Below, piece after piece: positions 8,253-15,821 of a stretch of DNA of 40,347 nt; within the stretch, counting starts at the first letter, position 1, and each line of letters opens with the position of its first letter. The position numbers were made by a program, and so were the translations under genes. Source of the DNA: F1-60-MAGs027 sp044344715 (lineage in GTDB: Bacteria > Actinomycetota > Acidimicrobiia > Acidimicrobiales > Ilumatobacteraceae); contig JBIJCI010000010.1 of assembly GCA_044344715.1 (NCBI GenBank), positions 1 to 40,347 on the forward strand. Direction: 5' to 3'. The notes below the pieces were generated by a model, which made no database searches, was not told the DNA's origin, and saw nothing but the letters and a program-made list of their open reading frames with translations.

Positions 8253-8684
8253 CTACACGATGGGACGCAACACCACATCGGTCCGGGTATCCGTGGCACC
8301 CTGTTTGTGCAGCCACTGGAGGAACCGGTCGAGGCCGTCGGTGCCCTCGCAGGCGACCATGATCTTCACGTCCGGTACACCCGTCACATGGGCCGCCCAG
8401 ACGACGTCGTCGCGTTTACGCAGGGCCTCGTCGAACTTGGGCGTGGTGACGATCCGCGCGTCGACGATGGCGCTCAACGTACGTCCCAATCGCTGCTGGT
8501 CGATCGTCACCGTGAACCGGGAGATGACGTTCCGGCGCATCAATCGCCGTACGCGATCGGCCGCCGCATTGGCCGAGAGTCCGATCCGCTCGCCGAGGAG
8601 TTGCCAGGGAATTCGGGCGTCCTGCTTCAGAACGGCGAGGATTTCACGGTCGGTATCGTCTAACGGTTCGGTTTCCGCGGTCAT
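8253..8684 (-). CDS. Lrp/AsnC family transcriptional regulator
   Basis: 143 residues. An N-terminal winged helix-turn-helix (LDDTDREILAVLKQDARIPW, then LGERIGLSANAAADRVRRL) is followed by a RAM/ACT-like ligand domain (AHVTGVPDVKIMVACEGTDG). The family senses amino acids or related small molecules, assembles into dimers and octamers and often controls the neighbouring divergent gene. Here that neighbour is a 2-oxoglutarate oxygenase, 61 bp away, with a perfect dyad in between. ATG 8684 is supported by a TATCAT -10 exactly six bases upstream, making the mRNA leaderless; the 21 additional codons upstream have no family similarity. Its stop lies four bases from the groEL CIRCE element. Confidence 0.92.
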   Translation of the reverse strand: MTAETEPLDDTDREILAVLKQDARIPWQLLGERIGLSANAAADRVRRLMRRNVISRFTVTIDQQRLGRTLSAIVDARIVTTPKFDEALRKRDDVVWAAHVTGVPDVKIMVACEGTDGLDRFLQWLHKQGATDTRTDVVLRPIV

Positions 8685-8690
8685 TCGGCG

Positions 8691-8696
8691 ATGATA
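8691..8696 (-). promoter_or_regulatory. Putative leaderless -10 of the Lrp-type regulator
   Basis: Minus-strand TATCAT, 6-base spacer, then ATG 8684-8682. Confidence 0.6.
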
Positions 8697-8714
8697 GCCG
8701 TCTATTCCGCGGTT

Positions 8715-8729
8715 TTCGCAGCATGCGAA
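8715..8729. promoter_or_regulatory. Perfect dyad between Lrp-type regulator and oxygenase, candidate operator
   Basis: TTCGCA-GCA-TGCGAA, a 6-3-6 perfect inverted repeat of 15 bp, the size and symmetry known for Lrp/AsnC half-site pairs. It lies 31-45 bases upstream of the regulator start and 17-31 bases upstream of the oxygenase start, so a bound protein could affect both promoters. Confidence 0.6.
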
Positions 8730-8745
8730 TCGGCATCCTGAAGGC

Positions 8746-9549
8746 ATGGATGCAACGACCGTCTCTCCGATACGAGCTGCGACCTCCCCGGCAACGACGT
8801 TGATCCCCGGCTACTTCACCGGATACGTACCCGCAACACCGTCGATCGCCGACGACGATCACGATGCATGCCCGGCCGCCACCCGGGCGCTCGTGCGCTT
8901 CGCCGACGATATCGGTCGTGCGGTCGGCTACGACCGCGAGCAGGCCGGTCGGCTCATCCAGGACGTCTTCCCGGTGAAGTCCCTCGAGCGGGCCCAGGTG
9001 TCGACGTCGTCCAAGGTGATGCTCGGGTCGCACACCGAGACCGCCTTCCATCCGCACAAACCGCGCTTCGTGGTGCTGCTCTGTCTGCGCGGGGATCCCG
9101 CAGCCGCCACCACCCATGCCGATATCAACGAGATCGTCACGCACCTCACTGCGAACGAGCTCGACGTGCTGCAGACCGACGAGTTCGTGACCACGGTGGA
9201 TCCGAGTTTCATGTCCAACGGCGAGCCCGATGCGACGGTCGTGGTCACTCCGATCACCGCACGGAGCCACGACTGGGTGTTCGTCTACGACGAGCTGCTG
9301 ATGAAGGGAACCACGCCGCGGGCGGCGGCGGCGCTCGACGCGCTGCACCGTGCGGTGAAGTCGGCGACCCGGCAGGTCGTGCTCGACTCCGGCGACCTGC
9401 TCGTCATCGACAACGACCGGGCCGTGCACGGGCGAACCCCGTTCACACCCCGCTACGACGGAACCGACCGCTGGTTGAAGCGCGCCCTCGTGGTGACCGC
9501 CTTACCGGCGACCGACGTGGTCGGTCGGGTCATTCAGACCCGGCTGTAA
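8746..9549 (+). CDS. Clavaminate synthase-like Fe(II)/2-oxoglutarate oxygenase
   Basis: 267 residues. The iron triad is visible as His96-x-Glu98 in GSHTETAFHPHKP and His228 in NDRAVHGRTPF; an HxE rather than HxD motif is typical of the clavaminate synthase/VioC group. Arg230 or Arg246 (WLKRALV) may bind 2-oxoglutarate. Known relatives hydroxylate free amino acids such as arginine, so an amino-acid substrate is plausible, and the divergent Lrp-type regulator fits this. The protein is clearly shorter than VioC (about 358 residues), lacking N-terminal sequence before the jelly roll. A CATCCT hexamer stands six bases before the ATG, suggesting a leaderless transcript. There are no biosynthetic neighbours, so the substrate remains open. 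Confidence 0.8.
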   Translation: MDATTVSPIRAATSPATTLIPGYFTGYVPATPSIADDDHDACPAATRALVRFADDIGRAVGYDREQAGRLIQDVFPVKSLERAQVSTSSKVMLGSHTETAFHPHKPRFVVLLCLRGDPAAATTHADINEIVTHLTANELDVLQTDEFVTTVDPSFMSNGEPDATVVVTPITARSHDWVFVYDELLMKGTTPRAAAALDALHRAVKSATRQVVLDSGDLLVIDNDRAVHGRTPFTPRYDGTDRWLKRALVVTALPATDVVGRVIQTRL

Positions 9550-9559
9550 CGCTCAGCGG

Positions 9560-9838
9560 TCAGATACCGCCGGCGACCGCCGGCACGATCGACACGGTTT
9601 GTCCGCCGGATACCGGCGTGTCGAGACCCTTCAGGTAGCGGACGTCGTCGTCGGCCACGAACACGTTGACGAACTTGTGCAGGTTCCCCTGTTCGTCGAG
9701 GAGCTTCGCAGCGAACCCCGGATGCGCCGCGTCGAGTGCGGTGAGCACGTCGCGCAAGGTCGAGCCGTCGACGCTCACGGTGCTCGCACCCCCCGAGAGC
9801 GGGCGCAACGTGGTTGGGATGCGTACGGTCACCGACAC
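9560..9838 (-). CDS. CysO-like ubiquitin-fold sulfur carrier (MoaD/ThiS family)
   Basis: 92 residues, closely resembling mycobacterial CysO from end to end: VTVRIPTTLRPLSGG, a LHKFVNVFVADDDVR core and SIVPAVAGG at the C-terminus. In CysO the terminal GG becomes a thiocarboxylate that donates sulfur to O-phosphoserine for cysteine synthesis by CysM; the metallopeptidase Mec releases the cysteine. Here one isoleucine follows the diglycine (…AGGI-stop, checked at 9560-9571), so a processing step would be needed before activation. Neither cysM nor mec is in the window. A TAGCCT -10 lies seven bases before the GTG start and contains the stop codon of the upstream carotenoid gene, so it is probably transcribed independently. 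Confidence 0.87.
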   Translation of the reverse strand: MSVTVRIPTTLRPLSGGASTVSVDGSTLRDVLTALDAAHPGFAAKLLDEQGNLHKFVNVFVADDDVRYLKGLDTPVSGGQTVSIVPAVAGGI

Positions 9839-9845
9839 GGGCGTC

Positions 9846-9851
9846 AGGCTA
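9846..9851 (-). promoter_or_regulatory. Putative leaderless -10 of the CysO-like gene
   Basis: Minus-strand TAGCCT, 7 bases, then GTG 9838-9836. Its first three bases are the TAG stop of the preceding gene. Confidence 0.55.
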
Positions 9852-11309
9852 CCTTCGGGCGTGCTCGCGCAGGATGAGGCCGGTCACGATGCGCGCGCCG
9901 ATGGTGACGAGCGGTAGCCCACCGCCGGGATGCGTCGATCCACCGACGAGGTAGAGGCCCCGTAGCGGGCCGCGCACCGACGGACGACGGAACGCGGCAC
10001 TCCGGCCGTTCGACGATGTCCCGTAGATCGCGCCACCCGGTGAGCGGTACCGCTCGGCGATGTCGTGCGGTCCGAGTACCTCCACGAACCTGGCGCGCCG
10101 TCGGAGGTCCGGACCGACGGTGGACAAGCGATGCAGCAACCACTCCCCGACCTCGTCGGTGACCCCGCGACCGTCGGCGGGCGCGTTGATGAGGAGGAAC
10201 CAGTTCTCGCATCCCGGAGGTGCCTGCGTCGGATCGGTCACGCTCGAGATGCACCCGTAGATCGTCGGGTCGCGGGGAATCCTCCCGTTGCGGAGATCGA
10301 AGAACTCCCGCCCGTGGTCGCGGGAGAACCACACGTTGTGGTGCGCAACGATCGGCGTGCGGCCCTCGACACCGACGAGGACGGCGATACCGCTGGTCGA
10401 ACGTTCCGTTCGCCGAACGTTCCGCAGCCGTCGGTCGTGCGGGAACAGGTCGCGGTAGAGGTGCTCTGCGTCGGCGTTGGATACGACGACCCCGGCGGCA
10501 ATCCGCCGGTCGCCGAGGCTCACCCCGGTCACGCGCGCACGGGTCGAGTTGATTGCCGTCACCTCTGCGTCCGCACGGAGGACGACACCGCTCTGCACGG
10601 CGGTTCGCACGAGGGCGTCGCGCAGGGCTCCGAGTCCGCCCCGCACGTACCAGGCACCGTGGTCGGCCTCCACCGCGGCGATGCAGCCGAGCGTTGCCGG
10701 GGCGTGCAGCGGATCCGAGCCGCTGTACGTTGCGTACCGTCCGAGCCACTGCCGTAGGCGGGGATCGGTGAACGACGACTCCGCCCGTGCAGCCAGTCCG
10801 CGACGGGCATCGATCGTCGCGAAATCACGCGGCGAGCGCATGCGACGCAGCAATGACAGCGGCGACGAGAGGTCGCCGGCGAGGAAGGTCCGCTCGCTCG
10901 TTCGCCAGATCGCCCGTGCACGACGCAGGTACGCGAGGTACTCCGCACCGCTCCCGGGCCCGAAGGCATCGAGTGCCTCGGCGGTGGCGACCGGTTCGTC
11001 GTGGAACGAGACGGTCGAGGCGTCCGGCCAGAAGTACCGGAACGACGGATCGAGCCGCACGAGGTCGACCTCATCGGCAAGGCTCGTGCCGGCGAGACGG
11101 AACACTTCGTCGAACACCGCCGGCAACGTGAGCAGCGAGGGTCCGGTATCGAACAGGAATCCGTCGCGCTCGCGCACCGCGAGTTTGCCGCCGAACTCGG
11201 CGTTGCGTTCGAGGACGACCACGCTTCGACCGGCGTTCGCCAGCCGGATCGCCGTGACGAGACCACCGACACCTCCGCCGACCACGACGACGTCGAACCG
11301 CTCGGTCAC
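9849..11309 (-). CDS. CrtI/CrtD-family carotenoid desaturase-like FAD oxidoreductase
   Basis: 486 residues. The N-terminal FAD site is VVVVGGGVGGLVTAIRLANAG, followed by GGKLAVRERDGFLFDTGPSL; the C-terminal FAD-closing motif reads GLYLVGGSTHPGGGLP. The HPGGG form is more typical of CrtD (1-hydroxycarotenoid 3,4-desaturase) and CrtO relatives than of phytoene desaturase, which has VPGVG as in the crtI gene of this cluster. Together with the upstream CruF-type hydratase, a CrtD role is the best guess: desaturating the end of a hydroxylated acyclic carotenoid. GTG 11309-11307 overlaps the cruF-like stop by 4 bp (GTGA). It is the last gene of the crt operon. Ketolase activity cannot be excluded. 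Confidence 0.82.
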   Translation of the reverse strand: MTERFDVVVVGGGVGGLVTAIRLANAGRSVVVLERNAEFGGKLAVRERDGFLFDTGPSLLTLPAVFDEVFRLAGTSLADEVDLVRLDPSFRYFWPDASTVSFHDEPVATAEALDAFGPGSGAEYLAYLRRARAIWRTSERTFLAGDLSSPLSLLRRMRSPRDFATIDARRGLAARAESSFTDPRLRQWLGRYATYSGSDPLHAPATLGCIAAVEADHGAWYVRGGLGALRDALVRTAVQSGVVLRADAEVTAINSTRARVTGVSLGDRRIAAGVVVSNADAEHLYRDLFPHDRRLRNVRRTERSTSGIAVLVGVEGRTPIVAHHNVWFSRDHGREFFDLRNGRIPRDPTIYGCISSVTDPTQAPPGCENWFLLINAPADGRGVTDEVGEWLLHRLSTVGPDLRRRARFVEVLGPHDIAERYRSPGGAIYGTSSNGRSAAFRRPSVRGPLRGLYLVGGSTHPGGGLPLVTIGARIVTGLILREHARR

Positions 11310-12100
11310 GCGGGATCGCTCCCGGGCCTCCGCAACGACACAACGACGAAGCAACCCATCGCCAACCCTCCGACCAACGCGACCACGGCGTCGTCGAAGA
11401 AGAGGAGGAATCCGAGCGTCGAGAACACGGCCAACGTGGCGTAGGTGATCCGCGGCAACGACGATGCCCGCCGCCGGACCGGTCCGCAGACGACGACGGC
11501 GAGCGTTGCGGTCACGCCCGCGGTCAACGTCCACCCGAGGTAGTTGACGAACGGGATTCCGCGGAACGACGGCGAGACGGTCTGCCAGCGCCAGTACCCC
11601 TCCCCGACCATCTGCGGGTCGAGGAAGACGTCCCATGCGGTGATCGCGAGCGCCATCGTCACGATCCGAACGATCGCCGCACGTCGCGGCGGGCCGTTTC
11701 CGACGTTCCGGAGGGCCCCGTGCACCGTGAGCGTGATGCCGGCCCAGGCGAACGAGACGACGACCGGCACCCCGAAGAGTTGGGGTGTCAGGACCCCGGT
11801 GTAGTCGTACTCGCCGAACGGGAAACCCGTGCGGCTGCCGAGCACCTCGACGAGGAAGGTCACGACCACGATCGCCCCCGCGGCGGCGAGCGACCGCGCA
11901 CCGTGCGTCCCGACCGAGGCCGCGACTGCCGTGACGAAGAGCGCAGCCACCACGACGAGTGCGAGCAACCGACGCTCGTCACCGCCACGCTCGAACAGCG
12001 GCGTCGCCACCATCCCGGCGATCATCACGACGAAGGCGAGGAGTCCGGTCCGCGGCTCGTCCCGCAGCGCACGGATGGTCGGAGCAGCCGGAACGTTCAT
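11306..12100 (-). CDS. CruF-like carotenoid 1',2'-hydratase (DUF422 membrane protein)
   Basis: 264 residues, mostly membrane-spanning, with about seven hydrophobic segments. The family landmarks GFPFGEYDYTG, LFGVPVVVSFAW and WDVFLDPQMVGEGYWRW match the DUF422/CruF group, which adds water to the psi end of acyclic or monocyclic carotenoids (gamma-carotene or bisanhydrobacterioruberin hydratase). It sits in the crt operon and overlaps crtB by ATGA at 12097-12100 and the next gene by GTGA at 11306-11309. No lycopene cyclase, elongase or CruG glycosyltransferase is visible nearby, so the end product is inferred to be an acyclic hydroxylated carotenoid. Confidence 0.83.
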   Translation of the reverse strand: MNVPAAPTIRALRDEPRTGLLAFVVMIAGMVATPLFERGGDERRLLALVVVAALFVTAVAASVGTHGARSLAAAGAIVVVTFLVEVLGSRTGFPFGEYDYTGVLTPQLFGVPVVVSFAWAGITLTVHGALRNVGNGPPRRAAIVRIVTMALAITAWDVFLDPQMVGEGYWRWQTVSPSFRGIPFVNYLGWTLTAGVTATLAVVVCGPVRRRASSLPRITYATLAVFSTLGFLLFFDDAVVALVGGLAMGCFVVVSLRRPGSDPA

Positions 12101-12993
12101 CGACCGAGCGGCAGCAACAACCGACCGACCATCAACGCCTTCTGCACGGTCGGCACCGATGCACGGCGCGCGAACACGTCGTAGTTCCCGTCCTCGATGC
12201 GCTCGAGGATCCGTGAGTACAGCGTGCGCGCCGCCCTGATGCAACGGGCCGAGCGGGGCGGCAACATCGAGATTCCGCGGTCGGCGGACTCGTACAACGT
12301 GCGGCAACGTTCGATCTCGAACCTCATCAGGGCGACGAACTCGGGGGAGCACCGGCGTTGCGCGAGGTCCACCCCGAAGCGACGCACGTCCTCCTGCGGG
12401 ACGTACACGCGACCCCGGTCGAGGTCCTCGCTCACATCGCGCAGGAAGTTTGTGAGTTGGAAGGCGTTGCCGAGGTCGCGGGCATGACCGAACGCGGCCG
12501 GTTCCCGCGGCTCGAGGATCGGCAGCATCATCTCCCCGATCACGGCCGCGGAGCCGTCCATATAGACGAGCAGGTCCTCCCATGTTTCGTAGGTCGTGAC
12601 GGTGAGGTCCATCGTCATGCTCCGCAGGAAACGACGGAAGCAGTCGGGGTCGATGGGGAACCGGCGCACCGTGTCGACCACCGCCATCAGCACCGGATCG
12701 TCCGAGGACCCGGCGGCGAGGTCGCGGAAGAACCGCTCGCCGAACGCGGCGAGCGCGGCTTCGCGTTGTGCAACGGGTACGGGCCCGAGCTCGTCGACGA
12801 TGTCGTCGGCGTAGCGACAGAACCCGTAGAGCGCATGGACGTGCGGGCGCTTGTCGGAGGGCAGGACCTTGGTCGACCAGTAGTACGTGGTGCCGTGTCG
12901 CTTGTTGAACTGCCTGCACAGTTCGTAGCTGCCGGACAGCGTCACCGGCCCCTGCGGGAGCAGTCGTGTCGTCGGAACCGGCGGGGTCGCCAC
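12097..12993 (-). CDS. crtB: Phytoene synthase
   Basis: 298 residues, normal family size. It condenses two geranylgeranyl diphosphates to phytoene (or shorter analogues to a C30 product). The two Asp-rich motifs are YADDIVDE near residue 62 and the second, DLGNAFQLTNFLRDVSEDLD, near residue 170; these bind the Mg-diphosphate. TTYYWSTKVLP and the VYVPQEDVRRFG segment are also typical. The start is GTG 12993, three bases after the crtI stop, and its own stop overlaps the next gene. Position between crtI and cruF fixes its role in the operon. Confidence 0.96.
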   Translation of the reverse strand: MATPPVPTTRLLPQGPVTLSGSYELCRQFNKRHGTTYYWSTKVLPSDKRPHVHALYGFCRYADDIVDELGPVPVAQREAALAAFGERFFRDLAAGSSDDPVLMAVVDTVRRFPIDPDCFRRFLRSMTMDLTVTTYETWEDLLVYMDGSAAVIGEMMLPILEPREPAAFGHARDLGNAFQLTNFLRDVSEDLDRGRVYVPQEDVRRFGVDLAQRRCSPEFVALMRFEIERCRTLYESADRGISMLPPRSARCIRAARTLYSRILERIEDGNYDVFARRASVPTVQKALMVGRLLLPLGR

Positions 12994-12996
12994 CGG

Positions 12997-14496
12997 CTAC
13001 CTCCCCCGCTGCGCGGCGTAGTCGGTGACCCGCCGTGCGGCCAACTTGCCCGAGACGAGCACCATCGGTACACCGACGCCGGGAACCGTCGATGAGCCCG
13101 CGAAGAACAACCCGGGAACGCGCCCGTCCCGGTTGTTCGGGCGGAACGGCCCGGTCTGGAAGAACGTGTGGGCCAGCGCGAACGGTGTACCACGTTCCAT
13201 GCCCAGCTTCTCCCAGTCGAGCGGGTCGTAGATGCGTTCGACGACCACATCGGTCGGGTACCCGAGGCGTGCGACGCGTTCGCGCAGGTCGGCGGTGATC
13301 CGGTCGCGCTCGCGCGACCAGTCGATCTTCCCGTCCAGGTTCGGTGTGGGTTCGAGCACGTAGAGAGAGGAGTGACCATCGGGTGCCAGACCCGGGGTAT
13401 CGAGCGAGTGGAGCGTCACCAGGATCGAGGGATCGGGCATCCGGACACCGTCGTCGATCAACGCCTTGAACGATCCGTTCCAGTCGGCACCGAAGTGGAT
13501 GTTGTGGTGCGCCACCCGTGCATCCGGGACGCCCTTCACTCCGGCGACCCACAGCAGACAGCTCGGGCTGTACTTGCCGTTGCGCGCCGCACGCGGTGCA
13601 TCGACGCCGCCGAGCAGCGTCCGGTACGCGACGGGGAGGTCGGGATTGCACACCACCGCATCGGCGAGGATCCGCTCCCCGCCGTCGAGTTCCACCCCGG
13701 TGACGTACCCCTGCGAACCGCTCGAGCGCAGGATCCGCGAGACGTTCGCGCCGTAACGGATCGTTACCCCCGCCCGTTCGATCGCGGCTGCGAGGCCGGT
13801 CGCCATCGAGTGCATGCCGCCCTCGGGGAAGTAGACACCCTCCACCGAGTCCATGTAGGTGATGACGGCGTACAGGGACAATGCCTCGTACGGCGCGAGG
13901 CCCGCGTACATCGACTGGAAGCTGAAGATGCGCTGCAACCGGTCGTCCCGGAAGAAACCGCCGACCTTCTTGTCGAGCCTGCGGAATGCCCCGAGGCGCA
14001 CGAGCTTGAGCGCGTCGCGCCACGGTCGGGCGAGGTCGAGCGGTGAATCGAAGTTCGTGTCGATGAACGACGACATCTCGGCCCGGTACAACTCCTCGAG
14101 CCACGTGCAGAACCTGAGGAACGACGCCGCCTCCACCTTGTTGGAGAAGCGCGCGATCTCGTCGGCCATCGCCTCGCGACCGTGCCGCACGAGCAGTTCG
14201 CTACCGTCCTCGTACACCGCCCGGTACATCGGGTCGACCTTCTTGATTCGTACGTAGTCGGCCATCTCCGCGCCGGCCGCATTGAAGACGTCCTCGAGCA
14301 GACCGGGCATCGTGAGGACGGTCGGACCGTTGTCGAGTCGGAAGCCGTTCGCAGCGACGATTCCTGCGCGCCCCCCGGGGACATCGTCGCGCTCGAGCAG
14401 CGTCACGTCGTGTCCGCTGCGGGAGAGATGGGCGGCCGTTGCGAGTCCACCCAGTCCCGCACCGATCACGATCACGTGCATATGGCGGTCGTTCAT
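12997..14496 (-). CDS. crtI: Phytoene desaturase
   Basis: 499 residues, the usual CrtI length. HVIVIGAGLGGLATAAHLSR is the FAD Rossmann motif; GGRAGIVAANGFRLDNGPTV follows, and the C-terminal dinucleotide-closing motif is GLFFAGSSTVPGVGVPMV. It catalyses successive desaturation of phytoene, most likely to lycopene. The lumen-side motif YYVITYMDS-like region (AVITYMDSVEGVYFPEGGM) is strongly conserved in actinobacterial CrtI. It starts 13 bp after crtE and ends 3 bp before crtB. Step number (3, 4 or more) cannot be read from sequence. Confidence 0.95.
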   Translation of the reverse strand: MNDRHMHVIVIGAGLGGLATAAHLSRSGHDVTLLERDDVPGGRAGIVAANGFRLDNGPTVLTMPGLLEDVFNAAGAEMADYVRIKKVDPMYRAVYEDGSELLVRHGREAMADEIARFSNKVEAASFLRFCTWLEELYRAEMSSFIDTNFDSPLDLARPWRDALKLVRLGAFRRLDKKVGGFFRDDRLQRIFSFQSMYAGLAPYEALSLYAVITYMDSVEGVYFPEGGMHSMATGLAAAIERAGVTIRYGANVSRILRSSGSQGYVTGVELDGGERILADAVVCNPDLPVAYRTLLGGVDAPRAARNGKYSPSCLLWVAGVKGVPDARVAHHNIHFGADWNGSFKALIDDGVRMPDPSILVTLHSLDTPGLAPDGHSSLYVLEPTPNLDGKIDWSRERDRITADLRERVARLGYPTDVVVERIYDPLDWEKLGMERGTPFALAHTFFQTGPFRPNNRDGRVPGLFFAGSSTVPGVGVPMVLVSGKLAARRVTDYAAQRGR

Positions 14497-14509
14497 GTCG
14501 CTCCGCTCC

Positions 14510-15562
14510 TCATACCTTCCGGTCGCTCACGTAACGGGCCAGTTCCACGAGTCGGTCCCGCACGTCGGGGGCGATCGGCGCCCTGCCGATCGCGGCAACC
14601 GCCTCCGCGGCGAGCCGTTCGATGGTCGTCTCCATCTCCGCCAGCGCACCCGAGTCGACGATCGCCTCCTGAACCCGTGCGATGTCGCGGTCGTCGAGCG
14701 CGTCCCGCCCGACCCGTTCGAGTACCTCGCGTTGACTCGGATCGGCACGCTGCAGTGCCAGTGCCATCAGCGGCGTTGGTTTCGCCTCGCGCAGGTCGTC
14801 ACCGACGGGCTTGCCGGTGACGCTCGTGTCCCCGAATGCACCGAGCACGTCGTCGCGCAACTGGAACGCATCCCCGAGCGGTAGGCCGTAGGCCGAATAC
14901 GTGCCGAGGAGCGCGGTGTCCTCGTCGGCGAGCAGGGCCCCGAGGTGCAGCGGGCGTTCGATCGTGTATTTGCCGCTCTTGTACCTGCAGATCCGTGCCG
15001 CCTTCTCGGGTCGGCGCTCGTTCTGTGCCGACCCGAGCATGTCGAGGTACTGCCCGAGGTTCAGTTCGACGCGCAATTCGTTCCACATCGTCCATCCCCG
15101 CGGGCCGAGCCCGGCGAGCAGCGTGTCGGCGTAGACGAAGGAGAGGTCCCCGATCAGGATCGCCGCTCCGTCACCGAACCGACGGGCGTCGCCCGCCCAG
15201 CCGCGCGACCGGTGCTCGGCCTGCAGCCCAACGTGGGTGGTGGTCGCACCCCGGCGGGTCGAAGATCCGTCCATGATGTCGTCGTGGAACAGCGCGAAGG
15301 CGTGTAGCAACTCGAACGCCGCACCGGCATCGACGACCCGCGGGTCGTCGGGCGCACCACCGGCGCCGACGAAGCCCCAGTATGCGAACACCGGACGCAG
15401 TCGCTTGCCACCACCAACCACCATCCGCTCCAGTTCTCCGAACGGAACCGCTAGGTCGGGGTCGAAGGCCGTCCAACGGGTCGTCTCCGCGGCGAGGAAC
15501 GAGGCCAAGCGGGCGTCTACCCGACCCGCGACCTCGCGCACGGCTGCGGGGGGCGTACTCAC
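14510..15562 (-). CDS. crtE: Geranylgeranyl diphosphate synthase (polyprenyl synthase)
   Basis: 350 residues, all-alpha trans-prenyltransferase. FARM is HDDIMDGSSTRRG and the second motif is QLRDDVLGAFGD; GGGKRLRP near residue 52 is the diphosphate-binding lysine/arginine region. It makes the C20 precursor for phytoene synthase; chain length is inferred from the crt context. GTG 15562 is supported by TAGCCT six bases upstream, a leaderless arrangement, so the carotenoid operon appears to begin here, in the 43-bp gap after xseB. First gene of crtE-crtI-crtB-cruF-crtD-like. Confidence 0.94.
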   Translation of the reverse strand: MSTPPAAVREVAGRVDARLASFLAAETTRWTAFDPDLAVPFGELERMVVGGGKRLRPVFAYWGFVGAGGAPDDPRVVDAGAAFELLHAFALFHDDIMDGSSTRRGATTTHVGLQAEHRSRGWAGDARRFGDGAAILIGDLSFVYADTLLAGLGPRGWTMWNELRVELNLGQYLDMLGSAQNERRPEKAARICRYKSGKYTIERPLHLGALLADEDTALLGTYSAYGLPLGDAFQLRDDVLGAFGDTSVTGKPVGDDLREAKPTPLMALALQRADPSQREVLERVGRDALDDRDIARVQEAIVDSGALAEMETTIERLAAEAVAAIGRAPIAPDVRDRLVELARYVSDRKV

Positions 15563-15568
15563 GAGACG

Positions 15569-15574
15569 AGGCTA
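15569..15574 (-). promoter_or_regulatory. Putative leaderless -10 of the carotenoid operon
   Basis: Minus-strand TAGCCT, 6 bases, then GTG 15562-15560 of crtE. Confidence 0.6.
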
Positions 15575-15605
15575 CGCCGACACCGCGCGCCACCCGACGG
15601 TTTCG

Positions 15606-15821
15606 TCAGTGGGACTCCTCGGGCAGTTCGATCTGCTTCACTTCCAGCCGTGCGGCGGCGATCCGGTCGCGGCACACCTTCACGAGTTCGGTGGCCCGCT
15701 TCACACGCTCGGCGAGGTGGTCGACGTCGACGTCCTCTCCGTCGAGTGCAGCAAGAATCTCCTCGAGTTCGCCGACTGCCTCCTCGTAGCCGATCCCGGC
15801 GTCGTCCTTCTTGCGTGTCAT
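15606..15821 (-). CDS. xseB: Exodeoxyribonuclease VII small subunit
   Basis: 71 residues. IGYEEAVGELEEILAALDG followed by LAERVKRATELVKVCRDRI is the characteristic XseB two-helix pattern. Several copies bind each XseA catalytic subunit to form the nuclease that degrades single-stranded DNA in both directions. ATG 15821 has a GGAG ribosome-binding site and overlaps the xseA stop by 4 bp (ATGA), so the two subunits are translationally coupled in the usual order. Confidence 0.95.
   Translation of the reverse strand: MTRKKDDAGIGYEEAVGELEEILAALDGEDVDVDHLAERVKRATELVKVCRDRIAAARLEVKQIELPEESH

Noticed and set aside
12101..14104. Long extension of the cruF-like frame across crtB and crtI
   Set aside because: It is an Arg-rich shadow frame; the membrane protein with family motifs starts at ATG 12100 with an ATGA overlap.
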